In this document: positions 1-8,657 of the stretch, in pieces
How positions within the stretch are numbered: position 1 is the first letter of the stretch
How the letters are laid out: every line of letters starts with the position of its first letter
Origin: Streptomyces sp. XD-27
GTDB taxonomy: Bacteria > Actinomycetota > Actinomycetes > Streptomycetales > Streptomycetaceae
Reading direction: 5' to 3'
NCBI RefSeq assembly: GCF_030553055.1
Contig: NZ_CP130713.1
Location: 2,418,001-2,482,000, forward strand
Length of the DNA: 64,000 nt
Notes under the pieces: model-generated
What the model saw: the letters and a program-made list of their open reading frames with translations, nothing else
What the model was told of the DNA's origin: nothing
The model's database searches: none
Translations under genes and position numbers: made by a program

Positions 1-213
1 GCTGAGGATCAGCGCGATCTGCAGCGCCCAGCCCACCTGTATCGCCCCGGGCCGGGACAGCACACCGCACAGCAGCACGCACAGCAGCATGGCCACGCCG
101 CTGACCGCCCACACCGTCCCCGTCGACAGATCGGAGGTGTTCATCGCGACCAGCCCGGCGAAGCCGATCACCAGCACCTCGCCGATCAGCGTGCTCGCAC
201 ACAGCGTCCGCAT
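1..213 (-). CDS. DUF4233 family small membrane protein (3' end outside window)
   Basis: The reading frame starts at the ATG at 213 and runs leftward off the window, so about 71 N-terminal residues are visible. They contain at least two hydrophobic segments (residues about 5-22 and 34-50, the second ending in LLCGVLSRPGAIQVGW), which indicates an integral membrane protein. The start codon lies one base after the folC stop, so the two genes are almost certainly one translationally coupled transcript. A small DUF4233 membrane protein directly after folC is a recurrent actinobacterial arrangement. Its biochemical function is not known to me. The family name rests on position and hydrophobic pattern, not on a profile search. 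Confidence 0.72.
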   Translation of the reverse strand, partial: MRTLCASTLIGEVLVIGFAGLVAMNTSDLSTGTVWAVSGVAMLLCVLLCGVLSRPGAIQVGWALQIALILS

Positions 214-214
214 C

Positions 215-1768
215 TCAGCCCCTCCCCAGCAGCAGCCGCGCCTCGCCGACCGTGATCACCGAGCCGGTGACCAGCACGCCCGCTCCGGCGAACTCGCCTT
301 CCTCCTCCGCCAGCGTGATCGCCGCCTCCAGGGCGTCGTCCAGCCGCGGTTCGACCTGGACGCGATCCGCGCCGAAGATGTCCACCGCGAGGGCGGCCAG
401 CTCGTCCACGTCCATCGCCCGGTAGGTGGAGTTCTGAGTGATCACCACCTCGGTGAAGACCGGCTCGAACGCCTCCAACAGCCCGCGCACGTCCTTGCCC
501 TGGGTGGTCCCCACGACCCCGATCAGCCGGCTGAAGCCGAACGCCTCGCCGACCCCCTCGGCGGCCACCAGGGCGCCCGCCGGGTTGTGGGCGGCGTCCA
601 GCACCACGGTCGGACTGCGGCGCACGACCTCCAGCCGGCCCGGCGAGGTGACGGAGGCGAACGCCGAGCGGACAGTGTCGATGTCGAGCGTGCGGGCGTG
701 CCGCGAGCCGATGCCGAAGAAGGCTTCGACGGCCGCCAGCGCCACCGCGGCGTTGTGCGCCTGGTGCGCGCCGTGCAGCGGCAGGAACAGCTCCGGGTAC
801 TCCCCGCCGAGACCGCGCAGCGTCATCTGCTGTCCGCCGACGGCGACCTCGCGGCTGAGGACCCCGAACTCCAGCCCCTCCCGCGCGACCGTGGCGTCCA
901 CCTCGACCGCCCGCTTGAGCAGCACCGACGCGGCGTCCACCGGCTGCTGGGCCAGCACCACGGTGGCGTCCTTCTTGATGATCCCGGCCTTCTCGGCCGC
1001 GATGTCCTCCGGTGTGGTGCCCAGCCGGTCGGTGTGGTCCAGCGCGATCGGAGTGACCACGGCGACGTCCGCGTCGATCACGTTGGTCGCGTCCCAGGTG
1101 CCCCCCATGCCGACCTCGACGACGGCGACGTCCACCGGCGCGTCGGCGAACGCCGCGTACGCCATGGCCGTCAGCACCTCGAAGAAGGACAGCCGGTAGT
1201 CCTGCTGGGCGTCGACCATCTCCACGTACGGCTTGATGTCCTGGTACGTCTCGATGAACCGCTCGGCGGACATCGGCGCCCCGTCCAGGCTGATCCGCTC
1301 GGTCACCGTCTGCACGTGCGGGCTCGTGTAGCGGCCGGTGCGCAGGTCGAAGGCGGCCAGCAGCGCCTCGATCATGCGGGCGGTGCTGGTCTTGCCGTTC
1401 GTGCCGGTGATGTGGATCGACGGGTACGCGCGCTGCGGCGAGCCGAGGATGTCCATCAGAGCCGCGATGCGCTGCACCGACGGGTCCAGCTTGGTCTCGC
1501 CCCAGCGGCCCGCGAGCTCCGTCTCGACCTCGCGCAGCGCCCGGTCGACCTCCGGGTCCTCCGGACGGCCGGGGACGTCCGCCTGCGGCGGCCCGGCCTG
1601 GGTGCGCAGGGTTCGGCTGCCGGCCTCGATGACAGCGAGGTCGGGGGTGGGGGTCCCCCCTGCCCGAGCGGAGTCGAGAGCTTGGGGGAGTGTCGTCTCC
1701 TCCTCGATCATCTCCTCGAACGGGTCGGGGACGGAGTCGGGGGCGTCGTTTCGTGGGGGCTCACTCAC
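215..1768 (-). CDS. folC: Bifunctional dihydrofolate synthase / folylpolyglutamate synthase
   Basis: This is a cytoplasmic ATP-dependent ligase that joins glutamate to dihydropteroate and extends the polyglutamate tail of folates. The product is 517 residues from the GTG at 1768. The ATP-binding loop ITGTNGKTSTARM lies near residue 125, followed by GRYTSPHVQTVTERI, the metal-binding segment VAVVEVGMGGTWDATN and the C-terminal VLDAAHNPAGA motif of Mur-type ligases. An N-terminal extension of about 70 acidic, low-complexity residues precedes the ligase fold, longer than in Escherichia coli FolC but usual in Streptomyces. GTG 1768 was chosen because the conserved-looking extension begins there; open frame continues upstream into valS-antisense sequence. 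It lies downstream of valS behind a terminator and is coupled to the DUF4233 gene. Confidence 0.93.
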   Translation of the reverse strand: MSEPPRNDAPDSVPDPFEEMIEEETTLPQALDSARAGGTPTPDLAVIEAGSRTLRTQAGPPQADVPGRPEDPEVDRALREVETELAGRWGETKLDPSVQRIAALMDILGSPQRAYPSIHITGTNGKTSTARMIEALLAAFDLRTGRYTSPHVQTVTERISLDGAPMSAERFIETYQDIKPYVEMVDAQQDYRLSFFEVLTAMAYAAFADAPVDVAVVEVGMGGTWDATNVIDADVAVVTPIALDHTDRLGTTPEDIAAEKAGIIKKDATVVLAQQPVDAASVLLKRAVEVDATVAREGLEFGVLSREVAVGGQQMTLRGLGGEYPELFLPLHGAHQAHNAAVALAAVEAFFGIGSRHARTLDIDTVRSAFASVTSPGRLEVVRRSPTVVLDAAHNPAGALVAAEGVGEAFGFSRLIGVVGTTQGKDVRGLLEAFEPVFTEVVITQNSTYRAMDVDELAALAVDIFGADRVQVEPRLDDALEAAITLAEEEGEFAGAGVLVTGSVITVGEARLLLGRG

Positions 1769-1806
1769 ACCGACCAGTCTACGAGCCCCCTCTGACAACA
1801 CCGGAC

Positions 1807-1853
1807 AAGCCGAGGCCCCGCCGACTCGCGTGAGTCGGCGGGGCCTCGGCCTT
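1807..1853 (-). terminator. Strong stem-loop after valS
   Basis: There is a perfect 19-bp inverted repeat (1809-1827 with 1832-1850) around a four-base loop, flanked by AA/TT, immediately after the valS stop. There is no long U tract, which is common for Streptomyces terminators. It separates valS from folC. Confidence 0.75.
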
Positions 1854-1856
1854 GCG

Positions 1857-4517
1857 TCAGCCCTGCGGCAGCGCGGCCAGCTGAGCGGAGATCCGCTCGA
1901 TGTCGGCCTCGGCGGCGGCCTTCCGGGTGCGGATCTTCTCCACCACGTGGTCCGGGGCCTTGGCCAGGAACGCCTCGTTGCCGAGCTTCGCCGTGGTCTG
2001 CGCCAGGTCCTTCTCGGCGGCGGCGAGGTCCTTGGCCAGCCGCTTGCGCTCGGCCGCCACGTCGATCGCGCCGGACAGGTCCAGCGCGACCGTCGCGCCC
2101 GCGACCGGCAGCGACGCGGTGGCCGTGAAGCCGTCCCCGGCCGGCTGGAGACGCAGCAGCGAGCGCATCGCGTCCTCGTGCGGCGCCAGCGCGGTGCCGG
2201 TGAGGTCGAGTCGGGCCGGGACCCGCTGGCCGGGCTGGAGTCCCTGGTCGGAGCGGAACCGGCGGACCTCGGTGACCACCTGCTGGACGGTCTCGATCTC
2301 CCGCTCGGCGGCGGGGTCGCGGAAGCCGCCCGGGGCGTCGGCCCCAGGAACAAGCACAGCGGTGGGCCACGCGGCGATGACGACCGACTCCTGGCCGGTC
2401 AGCGAGGTCCACAGGGTGTCGGTGACGAACGGGACCACCGGGTGCAGCAGCCGCAGCGTGACGTCCAGCACCTCGCCGAGGACCCGGCGCGAGGCGTCGG
2501 CCGCCGCGCCGCCCTTGGCGAAGGTGGTCTTGGACAGCTCGACGTACCAGTCGAAGACCTCGTCCCACGCGAAGTGGAACAGCGTGTCGGACAGCTTCGC
2601 GAACTGGTAGTCCTCGTAGTACGCGTCGACCTCGGCGACGACCGCGTTCAGCCGGGACAGGATCCAGCGGTCCTCGGCGCGCAGCTGCTCGGCGGGCGGC
2701 AGTTCGCCCTCGACCGTGGCGCCGTTCATCAGCGCGAAGCGGGTGGCGTTCCAGATCTTGTTGGCGAAGTTGCGGGAGCCCTGGACCCAGTCCTCGCCGA
2801 TCGGCACGTCGACGCCGGGGTTGGCGCCGCGGGCCAGGGTGAAGCGCAGGGCGTCGGATCCGTACTTGTCCATCCAGTCCAGCGGGTTGACCGCGTTGCC
2901 GAAGGACTTCGACATCTTCTTGCCGAACTGGTCGCGGACCATGCCGTGCAGGGCGATGGTGTGGAACGGCGGGGTGCCGTCCATCGCGTACAGGCCGAAC
3001 ATCATCATCCGGACGACCCAGAAGAAGAGGATGTCGTAGCCGGTGACCAGGACGGAGTTCGGGTAGAACTTCTCGACGCTCTCGGTCTGCCCGGGCCAGC
3101 CCAGGGTGGAGAAGGGCCACAGGCCGGAGGAGAACCAGGTGTCCAGCACATCGCTGTCCTGCGTCCAGCCCTCGCCGCTCGGCGGCTCCTCGTCCGGTCC
3201 GACGCAGACGACCTCGCCGTCCGGTCCGTACCAGATCGGGATGCGGTGGCCCCACCACAGCTGGCGCGAGATGCACCAGTCGTGCATGTTGTCCACCCAG
3301 TCGAAGTAGCGCTTCGACATGTCCTCCGGGTGGATCTTCACCCGGCCGTCGCGGACCGCGTCCCCGGCGGCCTTGGCCAGCGGGCCGGTCCTGACCCACC
3401 ACTGGAGGGACAGCCGCGGCTCGATCGTCGTCTTGCAGCGCGAGCAGTGGCCCACGGAGTGGGCGTACGGGCGCTTCTCGGCGACGATGCGGCCCTCGGC
3501 GCGCAGCGCGCCGACGATGGCGCTGCGCGCCTCCAGCCGGTCCAGGCCCTGGAACGGGCCGTGCACGGTGATGATCGCGTGCTCGTCCATGACGGTGAGG
3601 TTCGGCAGGCCGTGGCGCTGGCCGATCTCGAAGTCGTTGGGGTCGTGGGCCGGGGTGACCTTGACCGCGCCGGTGCCGAACTCGGGGTCGACGTGGGCGT
3701 CGGCGACGACCGGGATCCGGCGGCCGGTCAGCGGCAGCTCGATCTCGGTGCCGACCAGGTGCCGGTAGCGCTCGTCGTCGGGGTGGACGGCGACCGCCGT
3801 GTCACCGAGCATCGTCTCGGCGCGGGTGGTGGCGACCACGATGGAGCTGTCACCGTCGCCGTACCGGATGGACACCAACTCGCCGTCGTCGTCCTGGTAC
3901 TCCACCTCGATGTCGGAGATGGCGGTCAGACAGCGCGGGCACCAGTTGATGATGCGCTCGGCGCGGTAGATCAGCTCGTCGTCGTAGAGCTTCTTGAAGA
4001 TGGTCTGGACGGCCTTGGACAGGCCCTCGTCCATCGTGAAGCGCTCACGCGACCAGGCGACGCCATCGCCCAGCCGCCGCATCTGGCCGGAGATCTGCCC
4101 GCCGGACTCGGCCTTCCACTGCCAGACGCGCTCGACGAACGCCTCCCGGCCCAGGTCGTGCCGGGACTTGCCCTCCTTGGCCAGCTCGCGCTCGACGACG
4201 TTCTGGGTGGCGATGCCCGCGTGGTCCATGCCGGGCTGCCACAGCGTCTCGTGGCCCTGCATCCGCTTCCGGCGGGTGAGGGCGTCGATCAGGGTGTGCT
4301 CGAAGGCGTGGCCCAGGTGGAGGGAGCCGGTGACGTTCGGCGGCGGGATGACGACGGTGAAGGGCGGCTTGTCGCTCTTGGCGTCGGCCTCGAAGTAACC
4401 GCGCTCTACCCAGCGCTCGTACAGCTGCCCCTCTACGTCGGCCGGCGTGTACTGGGTCGGCAGTTCGGGGTGGCTGTTCGGCCCGCTCGCGGGGCTCTGC
4501 TGAGTGTTCTCGGTCAC
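1857..4517 (-). CDS. valS: Valine--tRNA ligase
   Basis: This class Ia aminoacyl-tRNA synthetase charges tRNA-Val in the cytoplasm. The protein is 886 residues from GTG 4517, the usual length for the family. The HIGH-type motif appears as [15 protein letters not shown] near residue 55. The editing domain follows, with [20 protein letters not shown]. The KMSKS loop is [17 protein letters not shown] near residue 530. The C-terminus (roughly the last 70 residues) is a charged coiled-coil arm rich in [16 protein letters not shown]. The start was placed at GTG 4517 because upstream codons have no conserved character and run into the divergent promoter region of the 4650 gene. No T-box-like leader was recognised in the short upstream region. 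Confidence 0.96.
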   Translation of the reverse strand: MTENTQQSPASGPNSHPELPTQYTPADVEGQLYERWVERGYFEADAKSDKPPFTVVIPPPNVTGSLHLGHAFEHTLIDALTRRKRMQGHETLWQPGMDHAGIATQNVVERELAKEGKSRHDLGREAFVERVWQWKAESGGQISGQMRRLGDGVAWSRERFTMDEGLSKAVQTIFKKLYDDELIYRAERIINWCPRCLTAISDIEVEYQDDDGELVSIRYGDGDSSIVVATTRAETMLGDTAVAVHPDDERYRHLVGTEIELPLTGRRIPVVADAHVDPEFGTGAVKVTPAHDPNDFEIGQRHGLPNLTVMDEHAIITVHGPFQGLDRLEARSAIVGALRAEGRIVAEKRPYAHSVGHCSRCKTTIEPRLSLQWWVRTGPLAKAAGDAVRDGRVKIHPEDMSKRYFDWVDNMHDWCISRQLWWGHRIPIWYGPDGEVVCVGPDEEPPSGEGWTQDSDVLDTWFSSGLWPFSTLGWPGQTESVEKFYPNSVLVTGYDILFFWVVRMMMFGLYAMDGTPPFHTIALHGMVRDQFGKKMSKSFGNAVNPLDWMDKYGSDALRFTLARGANPGVDVPIGEDWVQGSRNFANKIWNATRFALMNGATVEGELPPAEQLRAEDRWILSRLNAVVAEVDAYYEDYQFAKLSDTLFHFAWDEVFDWYVELSKTTFAKGGAAADASRRVLGEVLDVTLRLLHPVVPFVTDTLWTSLTGQESVVIAAWPTAVLVPGADAPGGFRDPAAEREIETVQQVVTEVRRFRSDQGLQPGQRVPARLDLTGTALAPHEDAMRSLLRLQPAGDGFTATASLPVAGATVALDLSGAIDVAAERKRLAKDLAAAEKDLAQTTAKLGNEAFLAKAPDHVVEKIRTRKAAAEADIERISAQLAALPQG

Positions 4518-4649
4518 GACGGTCAGTCTACGGGCCCCGGCCACTCCGTTACGAACCCGTTGCCCTCCCGGGGTGAGGGGAGCCCAGGGCGTCCGGAAGG
4601 ATGTTGCGAACATGTCGCGCGCAACGAAGACGCATCGAAGAGAGGCACC

Positions 4650-5537
4650 ATGAGCTACCAGCAGCCGCCGCCGCAGCCCGGCCCCTACGGGGGACAGCCG
4701 GGGCCGTACGGCGCGGGCCAGCAGCCACAGGTGCCGAATCCTTACACCCAGCAGCCGGGTTACGGCTACCCGTCGCCGCAGCCGAATCCGTACGCCCAGC
4801 CGCAGCAGGGCAACCCTTACGGTCAGCCCGGTCCTTACGGCCAGCCCCAGCAGCCCGGCCCCGGCTTCCCCGGCCCCGCTCCCTACGGGCAGCAGCCCCC
4901 GCCCCGCCCCGGGAAGGGCAGGAAGATCGGCATAGCCGTCGGCGCGGTGGCCGCGGTGGCGGCGGCGGTCACCACCGTCGTCCTGGTCATGGGCGGCGGC
5001 GACAGCCGGTACAAGCTGACCACGCCCCAGACGGTCGCCGAGAAGTACGAGCGGCAGGGCAAGGGAACCGGCGACGAGGACCTGACCGACTCCGGCAAGG
5101 GCCAGTTGCAGAAGGTGCCCGTCGTCAAGAACGCGCATCTGGTGTCGGCCGAGTACGCGACGTCGGGCCAGGAGATGATGAAGTTCACCGGGGTCTGGGG
5201 CGAGGTCACCGACCCGCGGCGGGGGGCGGATCTCGCGCTCGCCGTTCTCATCAAGTCGCTGGAGGACGGGGGCAAGGCCGAGTCCCTGGGCACTGCCAAG
5301 GAGTTCACTCCGGAGAACTTCGACGGCGATGTGCTGAAGTGCCAGTCGATGAAGTTCGCCATCGACCAGGGATCCGCGGAGGCGCCCATCTGCGTCTGGG
5401 GCGATGAGGACACCCTCGGTGTCCTCGTGATGGCGGACCCGGCCGGAGCCGTCCTGGGCTCCAGGATGTCCCTTTCGAACGCGGCGGAACTCACGGCCAA
5501 GGTCCGCAACGACGCCCGCGTCGAGATCGACCAGTAG
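4650..5537 (+). CDS. PQGY-rich single-pass membrane protein, tandem paralogue 1
   Basis: This 295-residue protein has unknown function. Residues 1-89 are a low-complexity segment of Pro, Gln, Gly and Tyr built on PYGQP and GYGYP words. A short basic stretch (KGRK) precedes one membrane segment (about 93-113). The remaining 180 residues form an exported domain with a conserved end: [13 protein letters not shown], then PICVWGD, whose two cysteines probably pair. The basic side of the membrane segment predicts a cytoplasmic N-terminus and an extracellular C-terminus. It is the first of four copies in a row and diverges most from the others. The start ATG at 4650 has GAGAGG upstream. It is transcribed away from valS. 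Confidence 0.88.
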   Translation: MSYQQPPPQPGPYGGQPGPYGAGQQPQVPNPYTQQPGYGYPSPQPNPYAQPQQGNPYGQPGPYGQPQQPGPGFPGPAPYGQQPPPRPGKGRKIGIAVGAVAAVAAAVTTVVLVMGGGDSRYKLTTPQTVAEKYERQGKGTGDEDLTDSGKGQLQKVPVVKNAHLVSAEYATSGQEMMKFTGVWGEVTDPRRGADLALAVLIKSLEDGGKAESLGTAKEFTPENFDGDVLKCQSMKFAIDQGSAEAPICVWGDEDTLGVLVMADPAGAVLGSRMSLSNAAELTAKVRNDARVEIDQ

Positions 5538-5571
5538 CAGCCGGCGCGAAGAACAGAGAACGAGGACAGAG

Positions 5572-6054
5572 ATGAGCTACAACCAGCCGGGCCCCTACGG
5601 TCAGCCGCAGCAACCCAACCCCTACGGCCAGGGCGGCGCGGCCGGCCAGCCGGGGTACGGCTACCCGCCGCCGCAGCCGAACCCGTACGCCCAGCCCCAG
5701 CCCCAGCAGCCGCCGCAGCCGGGTTACGGCTACCCGCAGCAGCCGGGCCAGCCGGACCCGTACGGCCAGCAGCCGGGCCAGCCCGCGCCCTACGGCCAGC
5801 CGATGCCGCCCGTGCCGGTGCCGCCCAACGGCGGCAACAAGAACAAGACCATAGCCCTCGTGATCGGCTCCCTGGTCGTCATAGGCGCGATCATCGGCGG
5901 CGTCGTCCTGTTCACCGGCGGCGACGATGACGACAAGGACGCCAAGGGCAAGGACGACCCGAAGGTCACCATCCCCGGCAAGACCGGCGACAACGGCGGC
6001 ACCGGCGGATCGCCCACCCCTGACACCAAGAAGTACAAGCTGGACACCCCCTGA
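5572..6054 (+). CDS. PQGY-rich membrane protein, tandem paralogue 2, N-terminal part (frameshifted)
   Basis: This frame gives 160 residues: a Pro/Gln/Gly/Tyr-rich segment (1-88), a membrane segment (about 93-114) and an acidic linker, then stops at TGA 6052-6054 just as the exported domain should begin (KYKLDTP). The third paralogue continues from the same point as KLDIPLTLTGGW. Here the exported domain continues in the -1 frame from 6057. Adding one C to the five-C run at 6047-6051 restores one 333-residue protein across 5572-6572. I read this as one gene with a one-base deletion, either an assembly error or a real lesion. The AGGACAG ribosome site precedes ATG 5572. Confidence 0.8.
   Translation: MSYNQPGPYGQPQQPNPYGQGGAAGQPGYGYPPPQPNPYAQPQPQQPPQPGYGYPQQPGQPDPYGQQPGQPAPYGQPMPPVPVPPNGGNKNKTIALVIGSLVVIGAIIGGVVLFTGGDDDDKDAKGKDDPKVTIPGKTGDNGGTGGSPTPDTKKYKLDTP
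5704..5979 (+). repeat. Direct repeat copy A inside paralogue 2 (276 bp)
   Basis: This block is identical to 6749-7024 except for one base, at an exact offset of 1045 bp. It covers the end of the low-complexity segment, the membrane segment and the acidic linker. Flanking parts of the two genes differ clearly, so this segment was recently copied between paralogues. Confidence 0.9.
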
Positions 6055-6056
6055 CG

Positions 6057-6572
6057 GTGGCCGGCACCTGGACGCGCGTCGGCGAGGGCAAGGACGAGTC
6101 GGACCTGTCCGAGGAGGACAAGCTCAAGCAGCAGCAGATCCCGGGGATCGAGGATCCGCACCCGGTGGGTGCCAGCTACCGCGGCTCGGGCACCGCCTCG
6201 AGTTCGCAGCTGCGTTTCAGCGGCTCGTGGGGGAACATCACCGACCCGGAGAAGGCCGTGGACGTGGCGTTCCAGAAGGAGACCGAGTCCGCCCAGCAGA
6301 CCGGCGCGCGCTACAAGATCGAGCCGCAGGGCAGCCCGCAGAAGTTCACTCCCACCGGGTTCGACGGCACCGTGATGAAGTGCCAGGTCTTCAAGGTGAT
6401 CTCCGGCACCGAGTCCGGCCAGCTGCCGCTGTGCATCTGGGGCGACTCCAGCACGGTCGCGGAGGTGACGGTGCTCGCCAAGACGCCGGCGGAGAGCCGG
6501 GCCCTGACGCTGGAGCGGGTGGCCGAGGTGGCCGCCGCGGTCCGCAAGGACACCCGCGTACCCACCTCGTAA
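6057..6572 (+). CDS. PQGY-rich membrane protein, tandem paralogue 2, exported domain (shifted frame)
   Basis: This is the second half of the gene that starts at 5572. The frame can begin at GTG 6057, three bases after the upstream TGA, and encodes 171 residues with no signal peptide or membrane segment of its own. The sequence matches the exported domain of paralogue 3: KFTPTGFDGTVMKCQVFKV, then LPLCIWGDSSTVAEV and a helical C-terminus ending RVPTS. Both conserved cysteines are present, and there are no further stops, so the coding sequence looks preserved. There is no ribosome site fitted to GTG 6057, so independent translation is doubtful unless it is coupled to termination at 6054. Confidence 0.7.
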   Translation: MAGTWTRVGEGKDESDLSEEDKLKQQQIPGIEDPHPVGASYRGSGTASSSQLRFSGSWGNITDPEKAVDVAFQKETESAQQTGARYKIEPQGSPQKFTPTGFDGTVMKCQVFKVISGTESGQLPLCIWGDSSTVAEVTVLAKTPAESRALTLERVAEVAAAVRKDTRVPTS

Positions 6573-6637
6573 CGGCACAGAGCAGCAGCGCACGCAGTCC
6601 ACCGGCCACCGGCCATCGCAATCCCCGAGAGGCACCC

Positions 6638-7609
6638 ATGAGCTACAACCAGCCCCCGCCGCAGCCCGGTCCCTACGGCGGCGGTCAGCCCAACCCGTAC
6701 GGCGGAGCCCAGCCCCCGGCGAACACCCCCAACCCGTACGCCCAGCCGCAGCAGCCGCCGCAGCCGGGTTACGGCTACCCGCAGCAGCCCGGCCAGCCGG
6801 ACCCGTACGGCCAGCAGCCGGGCCAGCCCGCGCCCTACGGCCAGCCGATGCCGCCCGTGCCGGTGCCGCCCAACGGCGGCAACAAGAACAAGACCATAGC
6901 CCTCGTGATCGGCTCCCTGGTCGTCATAGGCGCGATCATCGGCGGCGTCGTCCTGTTCACCGGCGGCGACGATGACGACAAGGACGCCAAGGGCAAGGAC
7001 GACCCGAAGGTCACCATCCCCGGCGGCAACGGCGGCGACAGCGGATCGCCCAGCCCCAGCGCGAGCCCGAGCCCCAGCGCGTCGCCGACCCCCGACAACC
7101 AGAAGTACAAGCTGGACATCCCGCTGACCCTCACCGGGGGCTGGAAGCGTGACGGCGAGCCGAAGACCGGCAGCGGGTCGGTTCCGGGCATGTCCTCGCA
7201 AGGCGCGGACTACGCGGGTTCGGGCGGCAACGAGGGCGACAAGCTCAGGTTCGTGGGCTCGTACGGGAACGTCACTTCCCCCGAGACCACTGTGGACCAG
7301 GCGTTCGCCATCGAGGCCAAGAACATGAAGCGGGCCAGCACCGCGAGCTTCAAGTTCACGCCGGTGGGCTCCCCGGAGAAGGTCACCCCCGAGGGTTTCG
7401 ACGGCACGGTGATGAAGTGCCAGATGTTCAAGATCACGTCGGGCTCGGAATCGGGCCAGCTGCCGATCTGCATCTGGGGCGACTCCAGCACGATGGGCGA
7501 GGTGACGCACTTCGCCGACACGTCGACGGAGAGCAGCTCCCTGACGCTTGAGGACCACGCCGCCCTGACCACGAAGGTGCGTCAGCAGGTCCGCGTTCCG
7601 GCCTCGTAA
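6638..7609 (+). CDS. PQGY-rich single-pass membrane protein, tandem paralogue 3
   Basis: This is an intact 323-residue copy. Residues 1-85 are Pro/Gln/Gly/Tyr-rich. The membrane segment (about 86-108) is [20 protein letters not shown] and is followed by an acidic [13 protein letters not shown] linker, a Ser/Pro spacer and the exported domain with VMKCQMFK and PICIWGDSSTMGEV. Compared with copy 2 it has a longer Ser/Pro linker (SPSPSASPSPSASPTP). ATG 6638 has a GAGAGG ribosome site. The 5' leader and first 60 coding bases are almost repeated before paralogue 4. The gap to copy 2 is only 65 bp, which suggests one operon. The function is unknown. The architecture suggests an envelope protein with a flexible cytoplasmic tail. 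Confidence 0.88.
   Translation: MSYNQPPPQPGPYGGGQPNPYGGAQPPANTPNPYAQPQQPPQPGYGYPQQPGQPDPYGQQPGQPAPYGQPMPPVPVPPNGGNKNKTIALVIGSLVVIGAIIGGVVLFTGGDDDDKDAKGKDDPKVTIPGGNGGDSGSPSPSASPSPSASPTPDNQKYKLDIPLTLTGGWKRDGEPKTGSGSVPGMSSQGADYAGSGGNEGDKLRFVGSYGNVTSPETTVDQAFAIEAKNMKRASTASFKFTPVGSPEKVTPEGFDGTVMKCQMFKITSGSESGQLPICIWGDSSTMGEVTHFADTSTESSSLTLEDHAALTTKVRQQVRVPAS
6749..7024 (+). repeat. Direct repeat copy B inside paralogue 3 (276 bp)
   Basis: Partner of 5704-5979, with one mismatch in 276 bp. It encodes the same membrane segment and acidic linker in both genes. Confidence 0.9.
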
Positions 7610-7669
7610 CGGCACAGAGCAGCGCACGCAGCCCAAGTCCACCGGCCACCGCGAGCCCGAGAGGCACCC

Positions 7670-8563
7670 ATGAGCTACAACCAGCCACCGCCGCAGCCCG
7701 GTCCCTACGGCGGCGGTCAGCCCAACCCGTACGGCGGAGCCCAGCAGCCTCCGGCGGACACGCCCAACCCGTACGCCCAGCCGCAGCAGCCGGGTTACGG
7801 CTATCCGCAGCAGGCTCCGCAGCAGCCGGGCTACGGCTACCCGCAGCAGCAGCCCGCTCAGCCGGGCTACGGGTATCCGCAAGCGCAGTCCGGCGGCTAC
7901 CCGCAGCCGGGCCAGCCCGGTCAGCCGCCGGTCCCACCGGCGACCCCCGGCGGCCGCAAGGACCGCACCAAGGTGATCGCGATCGCGTCGGCGGGCGTGG
8001 TGGTCGTCGGCGCGATCGTCGTCGGCGCGGTCTTCCTGACCGGCGGGGGCGAGGAGGACGTGAAGGCGATGAAGCTGGAGACGCCCAAGGAGCTGGGCAA
8101 GGGCACCTACAAGCGGGACAAGGGCACTGAGGAGCTCAAGAAGGACGGCAAGAGCGTGCAGGGCAGCCTGCCGGAGGGTGCCACCTCGGTGCTGGCCACC
8201 TACAAGCACGCGGATGACGAGAACTCCAGCCTGTCGTTCTCCGGCGTGTACGGGGAGTTCAGTGACCCCGAGAAGGTCCAGGACCAGATGTTCAAGGCCT
8301 ACACGGGCGCCGACAAGAACGCGAAGGTCGAGAAGCAGCCGAAGGCCTACCCGCCCAACGGCTCTGACGGTCCGTCGCTGAAGTGCGCTGTCGTCAAGAT
8401 GTACGGCGAGTACTACGCGCCGGTGTGCACCTGGGCGGAGAAGTCCGACGCCGCGATGGTGCTGGACCTGAACGCGGACCACATCGACGTGACCGACGTC
8501 GACGTGGACGCCTTCGCCAAGGTGGTCGCGGGCATCTACAAGGAGACCCGCAAGCCCGCGTAA
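7670..8563 (+). CDS. PQGY-rich single-pass membrane protein, tandem paralogue 4
   Basis: This is a 297-residue product. The N-terminal segment (1-95) repeats GYGYPQ words three times, and the membrane segment lies at about 101-122 ([20 protein letters not shown]). The exported domain is more distant from copies 2 and 3: [20 protein letters not shown] keeps the two cysteines but lacks the WGD motif. The start ATG and the leader 7604-7669 resemble those of copy 3, so the duplication included the translation signals. It ends the rightward operon, and a bidirectional hairpin follows. The function is unknown. Confidence 0.88.
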   Translation: MSYNQPPPQPGPYGGGQPNPYGGAQQPPADTPNPYAQPQQPGYGYPQQAPQQPGYGYPQQQPAQPGYGYPQAQSGGYPQPGQPGQPPVPPATPGGRKDRTKVIAIASAGVVVVGAIVVGAVFLTGGGEEDVKAMKLETPKELGKGTYKRDKGTEELKKDGKSVQGSLPEGATSVLATYKHADDENSSLSFSGVYGEFSDPEKVQDQMFKAYTGADKNAKVEKQPKAYPPNGSDGPSLKCAVVKMYGEYYAPVCTWAEKSDAAMVLDLNADHIDVTDVDVDAFAKVVAGIYKETRKPA

Positions 8564-8600
8564 AGCGCCCTGCGGCCGCCATCCGCGGAACGTTCCCCAC

Positions 8601-8645
8601 ACGAAAGGGGGCGCCCGGCCTGTTGTCGGGCGCCCCCTTTTTCGT
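8601..8645. terminator. Bidirectional terminator between the paralogue array and clpX
   Basis: A 14-bp GC stem (AAAGGGGGCGCCCG with its complement) around a nine-base loop is flanked by A and T runs on both sides, so it can act in both directions between convergent genes. Confidence 0.88.
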
Positions 8646-8657
8646 GTCAGCGGCGCG

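Noticed and set aside
1338..4649. A very long open frame on the plus strand running over folC and valS into the 4650 gene
   Set aside because: It is antisense to two well-supported genes; high GC content keeps such frames open. Only the part from ATG 4650 has protein character and a ribosome site.
4518..4649. T-box riboswitch upstream of valS
   Set aside because: The spacer is only 132 bp, shared with a divergent gene, and contains no recognisable T-box or specifier arrangement.
6041..6060. Programmed ribosomal frameshifting in paralogue 2
   Set aside because: There is no canonical slippery heptamer and no downstream pseudoknot that I can see; the same kind of one-base gap occurs in two unrelated genes, so a sequence or mutation cause is simpler.
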